From contig CAYLPT010000023.1 in the NCBI GenBank assembly GCA_964385645.1, positions 1 through 12,041 of the forward strand: a stretch of 12,041 nt of DNA, given 5' to 3'. This DNA is from CAYLPT01 sp964385645. Lineage in GTDB: Bacteria > Armatimonadota > Hebobacteria > Hebobacterales > Hebobacteraceae. Below, piece after piece: positions 6,509-12,041 of the stretch; the first letter of the stretch is position 1, and the number at the start of each line of letters is the position of its first letter. Under the pieces are notes generated by a model that made no database searches, had not been told where the DNA came from, and was given only the letters and a program-made list of their open reading frames with translations. The position numbers were made by a program, and so were the translations under genes.

Positions 6509-6536
6509 AAAACCTCCCCCGCCGAAGCGAGGGAGG
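6509..6536 (-). terminator. Intrinsic terminator/attenuator in the rplJ leader
   Basis: On the minus strand a 10-bp stem (6536-6527 with 6522-6513, one G-U pair) is capped by a UUCG tetraloop closed by C-G, and TTTT follows at 6512-6509. It lies between rplA and rplJ, immediately before the rplJ Shine-Dalgarno, so it works as an attenuator inside the operon rather than as an operon end. Its 5' arm can pair alternatively with the upstream L10-site segment at 6577-6569. Confidence 0.85.
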
Positions 6537-6565
6537 CCGGCGCCGGGGTCGTTCCCCGATGCCTG

Positions 6566-6633
6566 CGCCCTGCCTCGGCAGGCGTCCGCCTGAGGCGGAC
6601 CTTGGGCCTTCGCACCTGCTGTCTCAGGCAGCC
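6566..6633 (-). ncRNA. L10 (rplJ) ribosomal-protein leader
   Basis: This is a cis-regulatory mRNA element bound by L10-L7/L12. Minus-strand signatures are ACAGCAGGTGCG (6622-6611) and CGCCTGCCGAGG (6584-6573), which pair through GCAGG/CCTGC. They flank a perfect 7-bp hairpin GTCCGCC/GGCGGAC with a 3-nt loop (6600-6584). The motif pair GACAGCAGG...CCTGCCGAGG is the hallmark of L10 leaders with their kink-turn in diverse bacteria. The element starts about 16 nt after the rplA stop, and no separate promoter is seen, so the leader is read as part of the long transcript. The attenuator at 6509-6536 follows. The outer boundaries of the folded element are approximate. Confidence 0.8.
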
Positions 6634-6648
6634 GTCCGTGTTCTGTGG

Positions 6649-7353
6649 CTAGCCCGTCTCCGCCTCCGCCTCCGCGGCCGCGGGGTCCACCAGGAAGGAG
6701 GGCCCCATCGTGGAGCTGAGCGCGATCTTGCGCAGGTACTGCCCCTTGGCGCCGGCCGGCCGCGCCCGCAGGATCGCGCCCAGCAGGGCCGCGAAGTTCT
6801 CCCGAAGCTGCTCCACCGTGTAGGACGCCTTGCCTATCGGCGCCTGCACCACCCCGCCCCGATCCATGCGGAACTGCACCCGGCCCCCCTTGACGTCGCG
6901 GACGATCTGCGCGATGTCGTCGCCCACCGTGCCCGCCTTGGGGTTGGGCATGCGGGGGCCCAGGCGCTTGCCCAGGCGGCCCACCAGGCGCATCATGTCC
7001 CGGGTCGCCACCAGGACGTCGAAGTCCTTCCAGCCGCCCTCGATCTTGGCCACCAGGTCCTCGGCGCCCACCACATCGGCGCCCGCCTCGGCGGCCTGCT
7101 GGGCCGGCTCTCCCCTGGCGAAGGCGGCCACCCGGGGGGCCTTGCCGGTGCCGTGGGGCAGCACCACCACGCCCCGGACCATCTGCTCGCCCGAGCGGGC
7201 GTCCACGCCGAGGCGGATCGCCACCTCGATGGTCTCGTCGAACTTGGCGCTGGCGGCCTCCTTGACGCGCGCGAGCGCCTCCTCGGGGGAGTAGAGCTGC
7301 TGGCGCTCGAGCGTCGCCACCGCCGCCCGATATCGCTTGCCGTGCTTTCCCAT
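6649..7353 (-). CDS. rplA: 50S ribosomal protein L1
   Basis: A 234-residue two-domain protein of the ribosomal L1 stalk, which helps move deacylated tRNA from the E site. The N terminus has the KRYRAA...Y..EEAL..VKE pattern. The GVVVLPHGTGK segment and the signature LGKRLGPRMPNPKAGTV (about 137-154) are intact, and the C terminus contains QFRMDRGGVVQAPIGK. It ends in an alanine/glutamate-rich tail (PAAAEAEAETG). ATG 7353 lies 5 nt after the rplK stop, with GAGGGA 8 nt upstream within the end of rplK, so translation of the pair is probably coupled. L1 represses its own operon in several bacteria by binding the rplK leader, but I cannot see a clear L1 site here. Confidence 0.98.
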   Translation of the reverse strand: MGKHGKRYRAAVATLERQQLYSPEEALARVKEAASAKFDETIEVAIRLGVDARSGEQMVRGVVVLPHGTGKAPRVAAFARGEPAQQAAEAGADVVGAEDLVAKIEGGWKDFDVLVATRDMMRLVGRLGKRLGPRMPNPKAGTVGDDIAQIVRDVKGGRVQFRMDRGGVVQAPIGKASYTVEQLRENFAALLGAILRARPAGAKGQYLRKIALSSTMGPSFLVDPAAAEAEAETG

Positions 7354-7358
7354 GCGGG

Positions 7359-7787
7359 CTATCCCTCGGCGACCTCGATGCCCATGCTGCGGGCGGTGCC
7401 CTCGATGATCCGCATGGCGGCCTCGATGGTGCTGGCGTTGAGGTCGCGCATCTTGGTCTTGGCGATCTCCCTGACCTGCTCCCGCGTCACCTTGCCCACC
7501 GTCTCCCGACCCGCGGCGCCGGCGCCTTTCTCGAGCCCGGCCGCCTGACGCAGGAGCTGGGAGGCGGGAGGGGTCTTGAGCTCGAAGCTGAAGGAGCGGT
7601 CCTCGTAGATGGTCACCTCGACGGGGACGATGGAGCCCACCTGCGCGGCGGTGGCCGCGTTATAGGCCTTGATGAGCTCCATGAGGTTGATCCCGTGGGG
7701 GGCCAGGGAGGGCCCGACCGGGGGCCCCGTGGTCGCCTTGCCGGCCTCGATCTGGAGCTTGACCACCGCGCGCACCTTCTTGGGCAT
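7359..7787 (-). CDS. rplK: 50S ribosomal protein L11
   Basis: A 142-residue, standard-length protein of the GTPase-associated centre that binds 23S rRNA and is the target region for thiopeptides and RelA signalling. The N-terminal domain has the proline-containing switch GPPVGPSLAPHGIN (21-34) and the KTPPAS segment (71-76). The C-terminal rRNA-binding domain has KMRDLNAS...AMRIIEGTARSMGI. The usual PAPPVGP is TGPPVGP here, a mild variation. ATG 7787 follows the nusG stop by 18 nt, with a purine-rich AGGCGG in the gap. The rplK-rplA pair is tightly packed. Confidence 0.98.
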   Translation of the reverse strand: MPKKVRAVVKLQIEAGKATTGPPVGPSLAPHGINLMELIKAYNAATAAQVGSIVPVEVTIYEDRSFSFELKTPPASQLLRQAAGLEKGAGAAGRETVGKVTREQVREIAKTKMRDLNASTIEAAMRIIEGTARSMGIEVAEG

Positions 7788-7805
7788 CGTCTGTCCGCCT
7801 CTCCG

Positions 7806-8336
7806 CTAGTCCAGCTTCTCGACGTCGGCGAAGTCCACCTCGACCGGGGTCTCCCGGCCGAAGATGGAGACCAGCACCTTGAGCTTCTCCCGCTTCAGGT
7901 CCACGTCGGTGACCCGCCCGTGGATGCCGTCGAAGGGCTCCGAGCTGATGCGCACCGTCTCGCCCACGGCCCAGGCCGCCCGCAGGGGCGGGGCCTCCTC
8001 GCTGACGGTGGTGAGGAGGCGCTCCACCTCGTCGGGCCGCAGCGCGACCGGCTGGCGGTCCGGGCCCACGAAGCCGGTGACCCCGGTGGTGTCCCGCACC
8101 AGGTGTCGGGTCTGGTCATCGAGCTCCATCTCGACGATGACGTAGCCGGGGAATATCTTGTGTTTGCTGACTTGGCGGCGGCCGCGGCGGGTGCCGCGCA
8201 GCTCCTCCTCGGTGGGCACGAGGATGCGGCCGATGCGCTCGGCCAGCCCGGCGGAGGCGGCGCGCCGCTCGATGCTCGCCTTCACCTTGTCCTCGTGGCC
8301 GGTGAAGGTATGGACGACATACCAGTGCTTCGCCAT
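7806..8336 (-). CDS. nusG: Transcription elongation/termination factor NusG
   Basis: A 176-residue factor that binds the RNA polymerase clamp, suppresses pausing and links RNAP to Rho or to ribosomal S10. The NGN domain (about 1-118) includes WYVVHTFTGHEDKV (5-18), KIFPGYVIVEM (60-70) and TGFVG (87-91). The C-terminal KOW domain (about 123-176) has the core VRISSEPFDGIHGRV and ends IFGRETPVEVDFADVEKL. Where many NusGs read GPF in the KOW turn, this one has EPF. ATG 8336 follows the secE stop by 19 nt. The secE-nusG-rplK-rplA order is the standard bacterial arrangement. Confidence 0.98.
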   Translation of the reverse strand: MAKHWYVVHTFTGHEDKVKASIERRAASAGLAERIGRILVPTEEELRGTRRGRRQVSKHKIFPGYVIVEMELDDQTRHLVRDTTGVTGFVGPDRQPVALRPDEVERLLTTVSEEAPPLRAAWAVGETVRISSEPFDGIHGRVTDVDLKREKLKVLVSIFGRETPVEVDFADVEKLD

Positions 8337-8355
8337 CGCCTGCGATCCACCCCTA

Positions 8356-8589
8356 TCAGCGGGACAGCAGCGGCCGGGTGAGCACCAGCAGCAACTGGTC
8401 CCAGGTGAAGATGAACATCGCCACCACGAAGACCACGGCCAACACCAGGCCGGTCATCTTGACGACCTCCTCCTGGGTGGGCCAGATGACCTTGGTCAGC
8501 TCCACCCACGAGTCCCGGAAGAACCCTTTGATGCGGGCCCACCGGCCCGGGCGGCTCGCGCCCGCTCTCTCCTGTGCGATGGTCCTCAC
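8356..8589 (-). CDS. secE: Preprotein translocase subunit SecE
   Basis: A 77-residue single-span SecE, the clamp subunit around SecY in the inner-membrane translocon. A basic, Arg-rich N terminus leads into the conserved amphipathic segment FFRDSWVELTKVIWPTQEEVVK (23-44). One transmembrane helix (about 46-70) and a short RPLLSR tail follow. GTG 8589 is the start: GGAGGG at 8601-8596 lies 6 nt upstream. The open frame continues further upstream, but that would run into the tRNA-Trp gene, so a longer start is excluded. The gene begins 30 nt after the tRNA 3' end. Confidence 0.95.
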   Translation of the reverse strand: MRTIAQERAGASRPGRWARIKGFFRDSWVELTKVIWPTQEEVVKMTGLVLAVVFVVAMFIFTWDQLLLVLTRPLLSR

Positions 8590-8619
8590 CTGGTGCCCTC
8601 CGCGCCGGGGACCGGGGCC

Positions 8620-8696
8620 TGGCAGGCCCGGCCGGATTCGAACCGACACCCTCCGGTTTTGGAGACCGGCGCTCTACCAGTTAGAGCTACGGGCCT
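8620..8696 (-). tRNA. trnW: tRNA-Trp (anticodon CCA), CCA end encoded
   Basis: A complete cloverleaf is readable on the minus strand: 7-bp acceptor stem AGGCCCG/CGGGCCT and D arm GCTC...GAGC. The anticodon stem CCGGT/ACCGG has loop CTCCAAA, giving anticodon CCA. The variable loop is AGGGT and the T arm is GTCGG TTCGAAT CCGGC with one G-U pair. Discriminator G is followed by a genomically encoded CCA at 8622-8620; without it the gene ends at 8623. It sits between rpmG (16 nt) and secE, so it must be cut from the ribosomal-operon transcript. This position of tRNA-Trp is known in several bacterial groups. Confidence 0.97.
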
Positions 8697-8712
8697 GCGG
8701 TGCTGGCTCGGC

Positions 8713-8904
8713 TCAGCGCCCGGCGCGCGCGGTCAGCCCCGTCTCCCGGTGCTCGGTGTGCTTGCGGCACACGGGGCAGTACTTGCGCAGCCGCAGCCGG
8801 TCGGGGTCGTTACGCTTGTTCTTGTACGAGGTGTAGTTGCGACTGCGGCACTCCCCGCACGCGAACCAGAACCCCCGGTCGTGTATGCGGCTCTGGCGCG
8901 CCAC
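8713..8904 (-). CDS. rpmG: 50S ribosomal protein L33 (zinc-binding, four-cysteine form)
   Basis: A 63-residue small ribosomal protein near the E site. The family core is unmistakable: FACGECRSRNYTSYKNKRNDPDRL followed by RKYCPVCRKHTEHRE. The CxxC pairs ACGEC and YCPVC make a zinc ribbon, so this is the C+ paralogue type, usually replaced by a cysteine-free form under zinc limitation in organisms that have both. The first 8 residues and the TGLTARAGR tail make it slightly longer than a typical L33. GTG 8904 is used, with AGAGGA about 7 nt upstream; an extension to 8928 has no comparable site. It is the first gene of the ribosomal transcript. Confidence 0.95.
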   Translation of the reverse strand: MARQSRIHDRGFWFACGECRSRNYTSYKNKRNDPDRLRLRKYCPVCRKHTEHRETGLTARAGR

Positions 8905-8944
8905 CGCTGATCCTCTCTCCCTGCCCAAAGGGCCAAGATAAAGC

Positions 8945-8978
8945 GAGCCGGCGGCCCCATCGGCGTCCCGCCAGGCTC
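8945..8978 (-). promoter_or_regulatory. Hairpin in the rpmG 5' leader
   Basis: A GC-rich hairpin of 10 bp (GAGCC and GGCGG pairing with CCGCC and GGCTC) is interrupted by one bulged base and has a 13-nt loop. It lies in the roughly 94-nt leader between the operon promoter and the rpmG start. No T-run follows, so it is not a terminator. It could affect transcript stability or early translation; its role is unknown. Confidence 0.4.
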
Positions 8979-9004
8979 ACGGAGACGTACTGCTCCCCAG
9001 GGTC

Positions 9005-9033
9005 ACTCTACCACATCCCGGCCCCGCCGTCAA
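9005..9033 (-). promoter_or_regulatory. Sigma70-type promoter of the rpmG-trnW-secE-nusG-rplKAJL transcript
   Basis: On the minus strand, TTGACG (9033-9028, one mismatch) and TAGAGT (9010-9005) are separated by 17 nt, the optimal spacing. The predicted transcript start is near 8998. It is the only convincing promoter upstream of the ribosomal block. It faces away from the AEC permease gene, whose start lies 24 nt beyond the -35 box. The block thus begins here with rpmG; no tuf is adjacent on this side. Confidence 0.75.
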
Positions 9034-9056
9034 GGGGGCGGGGGGCCGCCGCCGCG

Positions 9057-9968
9057 ATGTCGAAGAGGGGCGGCGTGGTCACTGCCATCATACCGATCAT
9101 GCTCACCGTGGGGCTGGGCTTCGCGCTCGAGTGTCGCCGGCCCCTGGATGTGCGCGCGCTGGCCTCCATCGCCATCTACATCCTGCTGCCCTCCCTCATC
9201 TTCTCCTCCCTGCTCACCACCGAGCTGACGCTGGAGGAGGCTCTGCCCCTGGTGGCGGTGGCGCTGCTGGTGACGGCCACCCTCTGGGTGCTGGGGGCGC
9301 TGGCCTCCCGCGCCCGGCGTTGGCCCCGCGACGACGAGAGCGTGTTCCTGCTCACCACCCTGTTCATGAACGCGGGCAACATGGGCATGCCGCTGGCGCT
9401 GTATGCCTTCGGGGAGCGCGGGCTGGACCTGGCGGTGCTCTGGGTGCTGGTCATCAACTCGCTCATGAACACGGTGGCGGTCTACTACGCGAGCCGCCAC
9501 CGGGGGGGCCGGCGGCAGGCGGTGAGAACCGTGCTCGGGCTGCCCACGGTCTACGCCGCCGCGGCGGCCCTGCTCATGCGGGCGGCGGGCCTGGGCCTGC
9601 CGGAGTTCCTCCTCGATCCCCTGCGGCTGCTGGGCCGGGCGACCATCCCGGTGGCGCAGCTCCTGCTGGGGATCCAGCTCGCCAAGGCGCGCAGCCGGGT
9701 CAGCCTCCACCTGCCTGGGGTGCTGCTGCCCAACGCGGTCCGACTGCTGCTGGCGCCGGCGCTGGCCGCCCTCTACGTCTCTCTGCTCGGGCTCGGCGGC
9801 CTGAGCGCGAAGGTCGCCATCCTCATGTCGGCGATGCCGACCGCGGTCAACATCCTCATCTACGCCACCGAGTTCGGGCTCCAGCCCCGGCGGGTCGCCA
9901 CCGCAGTGTTCACCTCCACCCTGGCGAGCTTTGTCACCCTGTCTGTGCTGCTGGCGGCCCTGGGATGA
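9057..9968 (+). CDS. AEC-family (auxin efflux carrier-like) membrane permease
   Basis: A 303-residue, very hydrophobic protein with about ten predicted membrane helices and a short loop rich in Arg, Gly and His between the two halves (about 147-156). Family marks are IIPIMLTVGLGF at the N terminus (11-22), the first-half NAGNMGMPLALYAFGERG (105-122) and the second-half SAMPTAVNILIYATEFG (258-274). AEC proteins export or import small carboxylates or amphipathic acids; the substrate here cannot be read, and the name auxin efflux should not be taken literally. ATG 9057 is given as the start. GTG 9075 is at least as good, because GAGG at 9065-9068 lies 6 nt before it and the resulting N terminus (VVTAIIPIM) has the usual family length. 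The gene is followed by a 60-nt gap and then the moxR promoter. Confidence 0.9.
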   Translation: MSKRGGVVTAIIPIMLTVGLGFALECRRPLDVRALASIAIYILLPSLIFSSLLTTELTLEEALPLVAVALLVTATLWVLGALASRARRWPRDDESVFLLTTLFMNAGNMGMPLALYAFGERGLDLAVLWVLVINSLMNTVAVYYASRHRGGRRQAVRTVLGLPTVYAAAAALLMRAAGLGLPEFLLDPLRLLGRATIPVAQLLLGIQLAKARSRVSLHLPGVLLPNAVRLLLAPALAALYVSLLGLGGLSAKVAILMSAMPTAVNILIYATEFGLQPRRVATAVFTSTLASFVTLSVLLAALG

Positions 9969-9991
9969 GGGGCCCCGGGGGCCAGGGCGCG

Positions 9992-10020
9992 TTGAGCGAC
10001 CCGCGGGGGCGTGCTATAAT
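9992..10020 (+). promoter_or_regulatory. Extended -10 promoter of the moxR gene, leaderless spacing
   Basis: TTGAGC (9992-9997), a 17-nt spacer and a perfect TATAAT (10015-10020) preceded by TGC, an extended -10 element. The ATG at 10029 starts 8 nt after the -10 box, so transcription should begin at or next to the start codon. Confidence 0.8.
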
Positions 10021-10028
10021 CCCGCGGC

Positions 10029-11000
<972 letters not shown>

Positions 11001-11051
11001 GCCGCCTGCCCACCTCCCCGGCCGGCCGGCTTCCCCGCGGAGGGCCGACGC

Positions 11052-11690
11052 GTGCCCCATGACCGGCTGAGCGCGATCATCGTCCAGTTGCCGATCTTCC
11101 TGCTCGCCATCGTGCTGCACGAGCTGGCGCACGGCTACTCGGCCTACCTGCTGGGCGACGACACCGCCAAGCGCGCGGGCCGGCTCACGCTCTCTCCGCT
11201 CGCCCACCTGGACCCGGTGGGCAGCATCGTCTTCCTGTTCTCCGCCCTCTATGGCATCGGCTTCGGCTGGGCGAGGCCCGTGCCCGTCGTCACCGAGCGG
11301 CTCCGCAACCCCTCCCGTGATGAGATCATCGTGACCCTCTCGGGCCCGGCGGCCAACCTCGCGCAGGCGCTCGCCTGGGCGGTGCTGCTGCGCCTCATCC
11401 TCGCCTTCGGGCTCGCCCTCCCCTTCGCGCAGGCGCTCATCATCTTCTGCTACATGGGCGTCGCGGTGAACATCCTGCTCATGGTGTTCAACCTGCTGCC
11501 GATCCCCCCGCTCGACGGCTCCCATGTGGCGCTGCGACTGCTGGGATTCCGCGACCCCTATCTGGTGCGCCGCCTGGCGCCGCTCGGCTTCGTGGTCCTG
11601 TTTCTGCTCGTGAGCACCGGCGGCTTCGGGTGGTTCTTCGTCCACTTGGTGCGGCCGCTGGTGGCGCTGCTGCTGCCGCCGGGCCTGTGA
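11052..11690 (+). CDS. M50 family (site-2 protease-type) intramembrane metalloprotease
   Basis: A compact 212-residue membrane protease without a PDZ or CBS domain, of the rhomboid-like small M50 type. Zinc and catalytic motifs are HELAH (HExxH, residues 23-27, Glu24 as general base) in the first helix and NLLPIPPLDG (147-156, Asp155 as third zinc ligand) in a later helix. Hydrophobic spans lie at about 8-27, 56-72, 98-123, 127-149 and 178-207. Members cut substrates within the membrane, often anti-sigma factors; the substrate is unknown here. The GTG 11052 start has GGAGGG (11039-11044) 7 nt upstream. It lies 51 nt after moxR on the same strand, so cotranscription is likely. Confidence 0.93.
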   Translation: MPHDRLSAIIVQLPIFLLAIVLHELAHGYSAYLLGDDTAKRAGRLTLSPLAHLDPVGSIVFLFSALYGIGFGWARPVPVVTERLRNPSRDEIIVTLSGPAANLAQALAWAVLLRLILAFGLALPFAQALIIFCYMGVAVNILLMVFNLLPIPPLDGSHVALRLLGFRDPYLVRRLAPLGFVVLFLLVSTGGFGWFFVHLVRPLVALLLPPGL

Positions 11691-11697
11691 AGGCTGG

Positions 11698-11719
11698 CCT
11701 GTCGGCAGCGGGCGACAGG
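11698..11719 (+). repeat. Inverted repeat between the M50 and flavodoxin genes
   Basis: CCTGTCG (11698-11704) and CGACAGG (11713-11719) form a perfect 7-bp stem with an 8-nt loop, 7 nt after the protease stop. No T-run follows, so it may be a weak terminator, an operator or incidental. The remaining gap to the flavodoxin start shows no clear promoter. Confidence 0.35.
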
Positions 11720-11783
11720 AGGGCGTGGCGGCGGAGAGAAGCCACGGAGCGCGTGCTAGCCACATCACACAGGGAGGTCGCGG

Positions 11784-12041
11784 ATGCCAAAGGTCCTCGT
11801 CGTCTACTACAGCCGCAGCGGCAACACGGAGAAGATGGCGCAGGCGGTGGCGGAGGGCGCCAGGGAGGTGTCGGGGGTGGAGGTGGAGGTGAAGCCGGTG
11901 GAGCGGACCTCGACCGCCGACCTGATGAGCGCGGACGGGATCGTCATGGGCTCGCCGGTGTACTTCGGGTCGCCGGCTGCGGAGCTGAAGGCGCTCATAG
12001 ACAAGAGCGTTGACCACTATGGCAAGTTCACGGGGAAGGTG
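11784..12041 (+). CDS. Flavodoxin/WrbA-type FMN-binding protein, N-terminal 86 residues (cut by window edge)
   Basis: The visible half is a flavodoxin-like fold. MPKVLVVYYSRSGNTEKMA has the FMN-phosphate loop YSRSGNT (residues 9-15). DGIVMGSPVYFGSPAAELKALID (51-73) has the second FMN-contact loop, GSPVYFGSPA. This pattern fits NAD(P)H:quinone oxidoreductases of the WrbA type or stand-alone flavodoxins; the C-terminal part needed to choose is outside the window. It is a likely cytoplasmic redox protein. ATG 11784 has GGAGGT (11773-11778) 5 nt upstream, a strong site. It lies on the same strand as moxR and the protease gene with a 93-nt gap that holds one hairpin. Confidence 0.92.
   Translation, partial: MPKVLVVYYSRSGNTEKMAQAVAEGAREVSGVEVEVKPVERTSTADLMSADGIVMGSPVYFGSPAAELKALIDKSVDHYGKFTGKV

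Noticed and set aside
8590..8649. Longer secE start
   Set aside because: It would overlap the tRNA-Trp gene. GTG 8589 has a GGAGGG site at the right distance and gives the normal SecE length.

Overview
This is a gene-dense bacterial window, strongly G+C-rich by eye, with a marked third-codon G/C preference and many GTG starts (queE, DUF366, NHL, SIS, rplJ, secE, rpmG and M50 genes). Ribosomal protein L7/L12, SecE/NusG and sigma70-type promoters show that it is bacterial. I cannot place it to a phylum. A GmhA-like isomerase hints at heptose-containing surface glycans. A Ycf46-like AAA protein, a Fe-S aldo/keto reductase and two promoters with leaderless spacing fit an under-studied lineage better than a well-known model group.

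Layout. (1) Positions 1-3409, minus strand: a Ycf46-like AAA ATPase, a six-bladed NHL propeller protein, a DUF366 protein overlapping it by 4 nt (GTGA), then the first 65 codons of queE (7-carboxy-7-deazaguanine synthase), running off the left edge. The set looks like one transcription unit from a promoter at 3418-3447. (2) Divergent from it, plus strand: a SIS-domain phosphoheptose-isomerase-like gene with a clear TTGACA/TATACT promoter. (3) Convergent with that, minus strand: an aldo/keto reductase fused to a two-cluster ferredoxin domain. (4) Positions 5458-9033, minus strand: the classical ribosomal/elongation block in the order promoter, rpmG, tRNA-Trp, secE, nusG, rplK, rplA, L10 leader plus attenuator, rplJ, rplL, terminator-like hairpins. 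It ends after rplL; rpoB does not follow. (5) Positions 9057-12041, plus strand: an AEC-family permease, a MoxR ATPase behind a near-consensus extended -10 promoter, a compact M50 site-2-type protease, and the start of a flavodoxin-family protein cut by the right edge.

How the genes work together. The ribosomal block is a co-regulated translation, transcription and secretion unit. Its rplJL end carries a readable autoregulation switch: the L10-binding leader is followed by a UUCG-capped terminator whose 5' arm can instead pair with the L10-site segment. The Ycf46-NHL-DUF366-QueE run is the least explained part of the window. QueE belongs to preQ0/queuosine synthesis, DUF366 has no assigned reaction, and the AAA and NHL proteins look like regulatory or scaffold partners. 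The moxR and ycf46-like genes each have a -10 hexamer exactly 8 nt before an ATG, the spacing expected for leaderless mRNAs.

The remaining sequence is short intergenic DNA. No CRISPR array, insertion sequence, phage gene or long repeat was seen.
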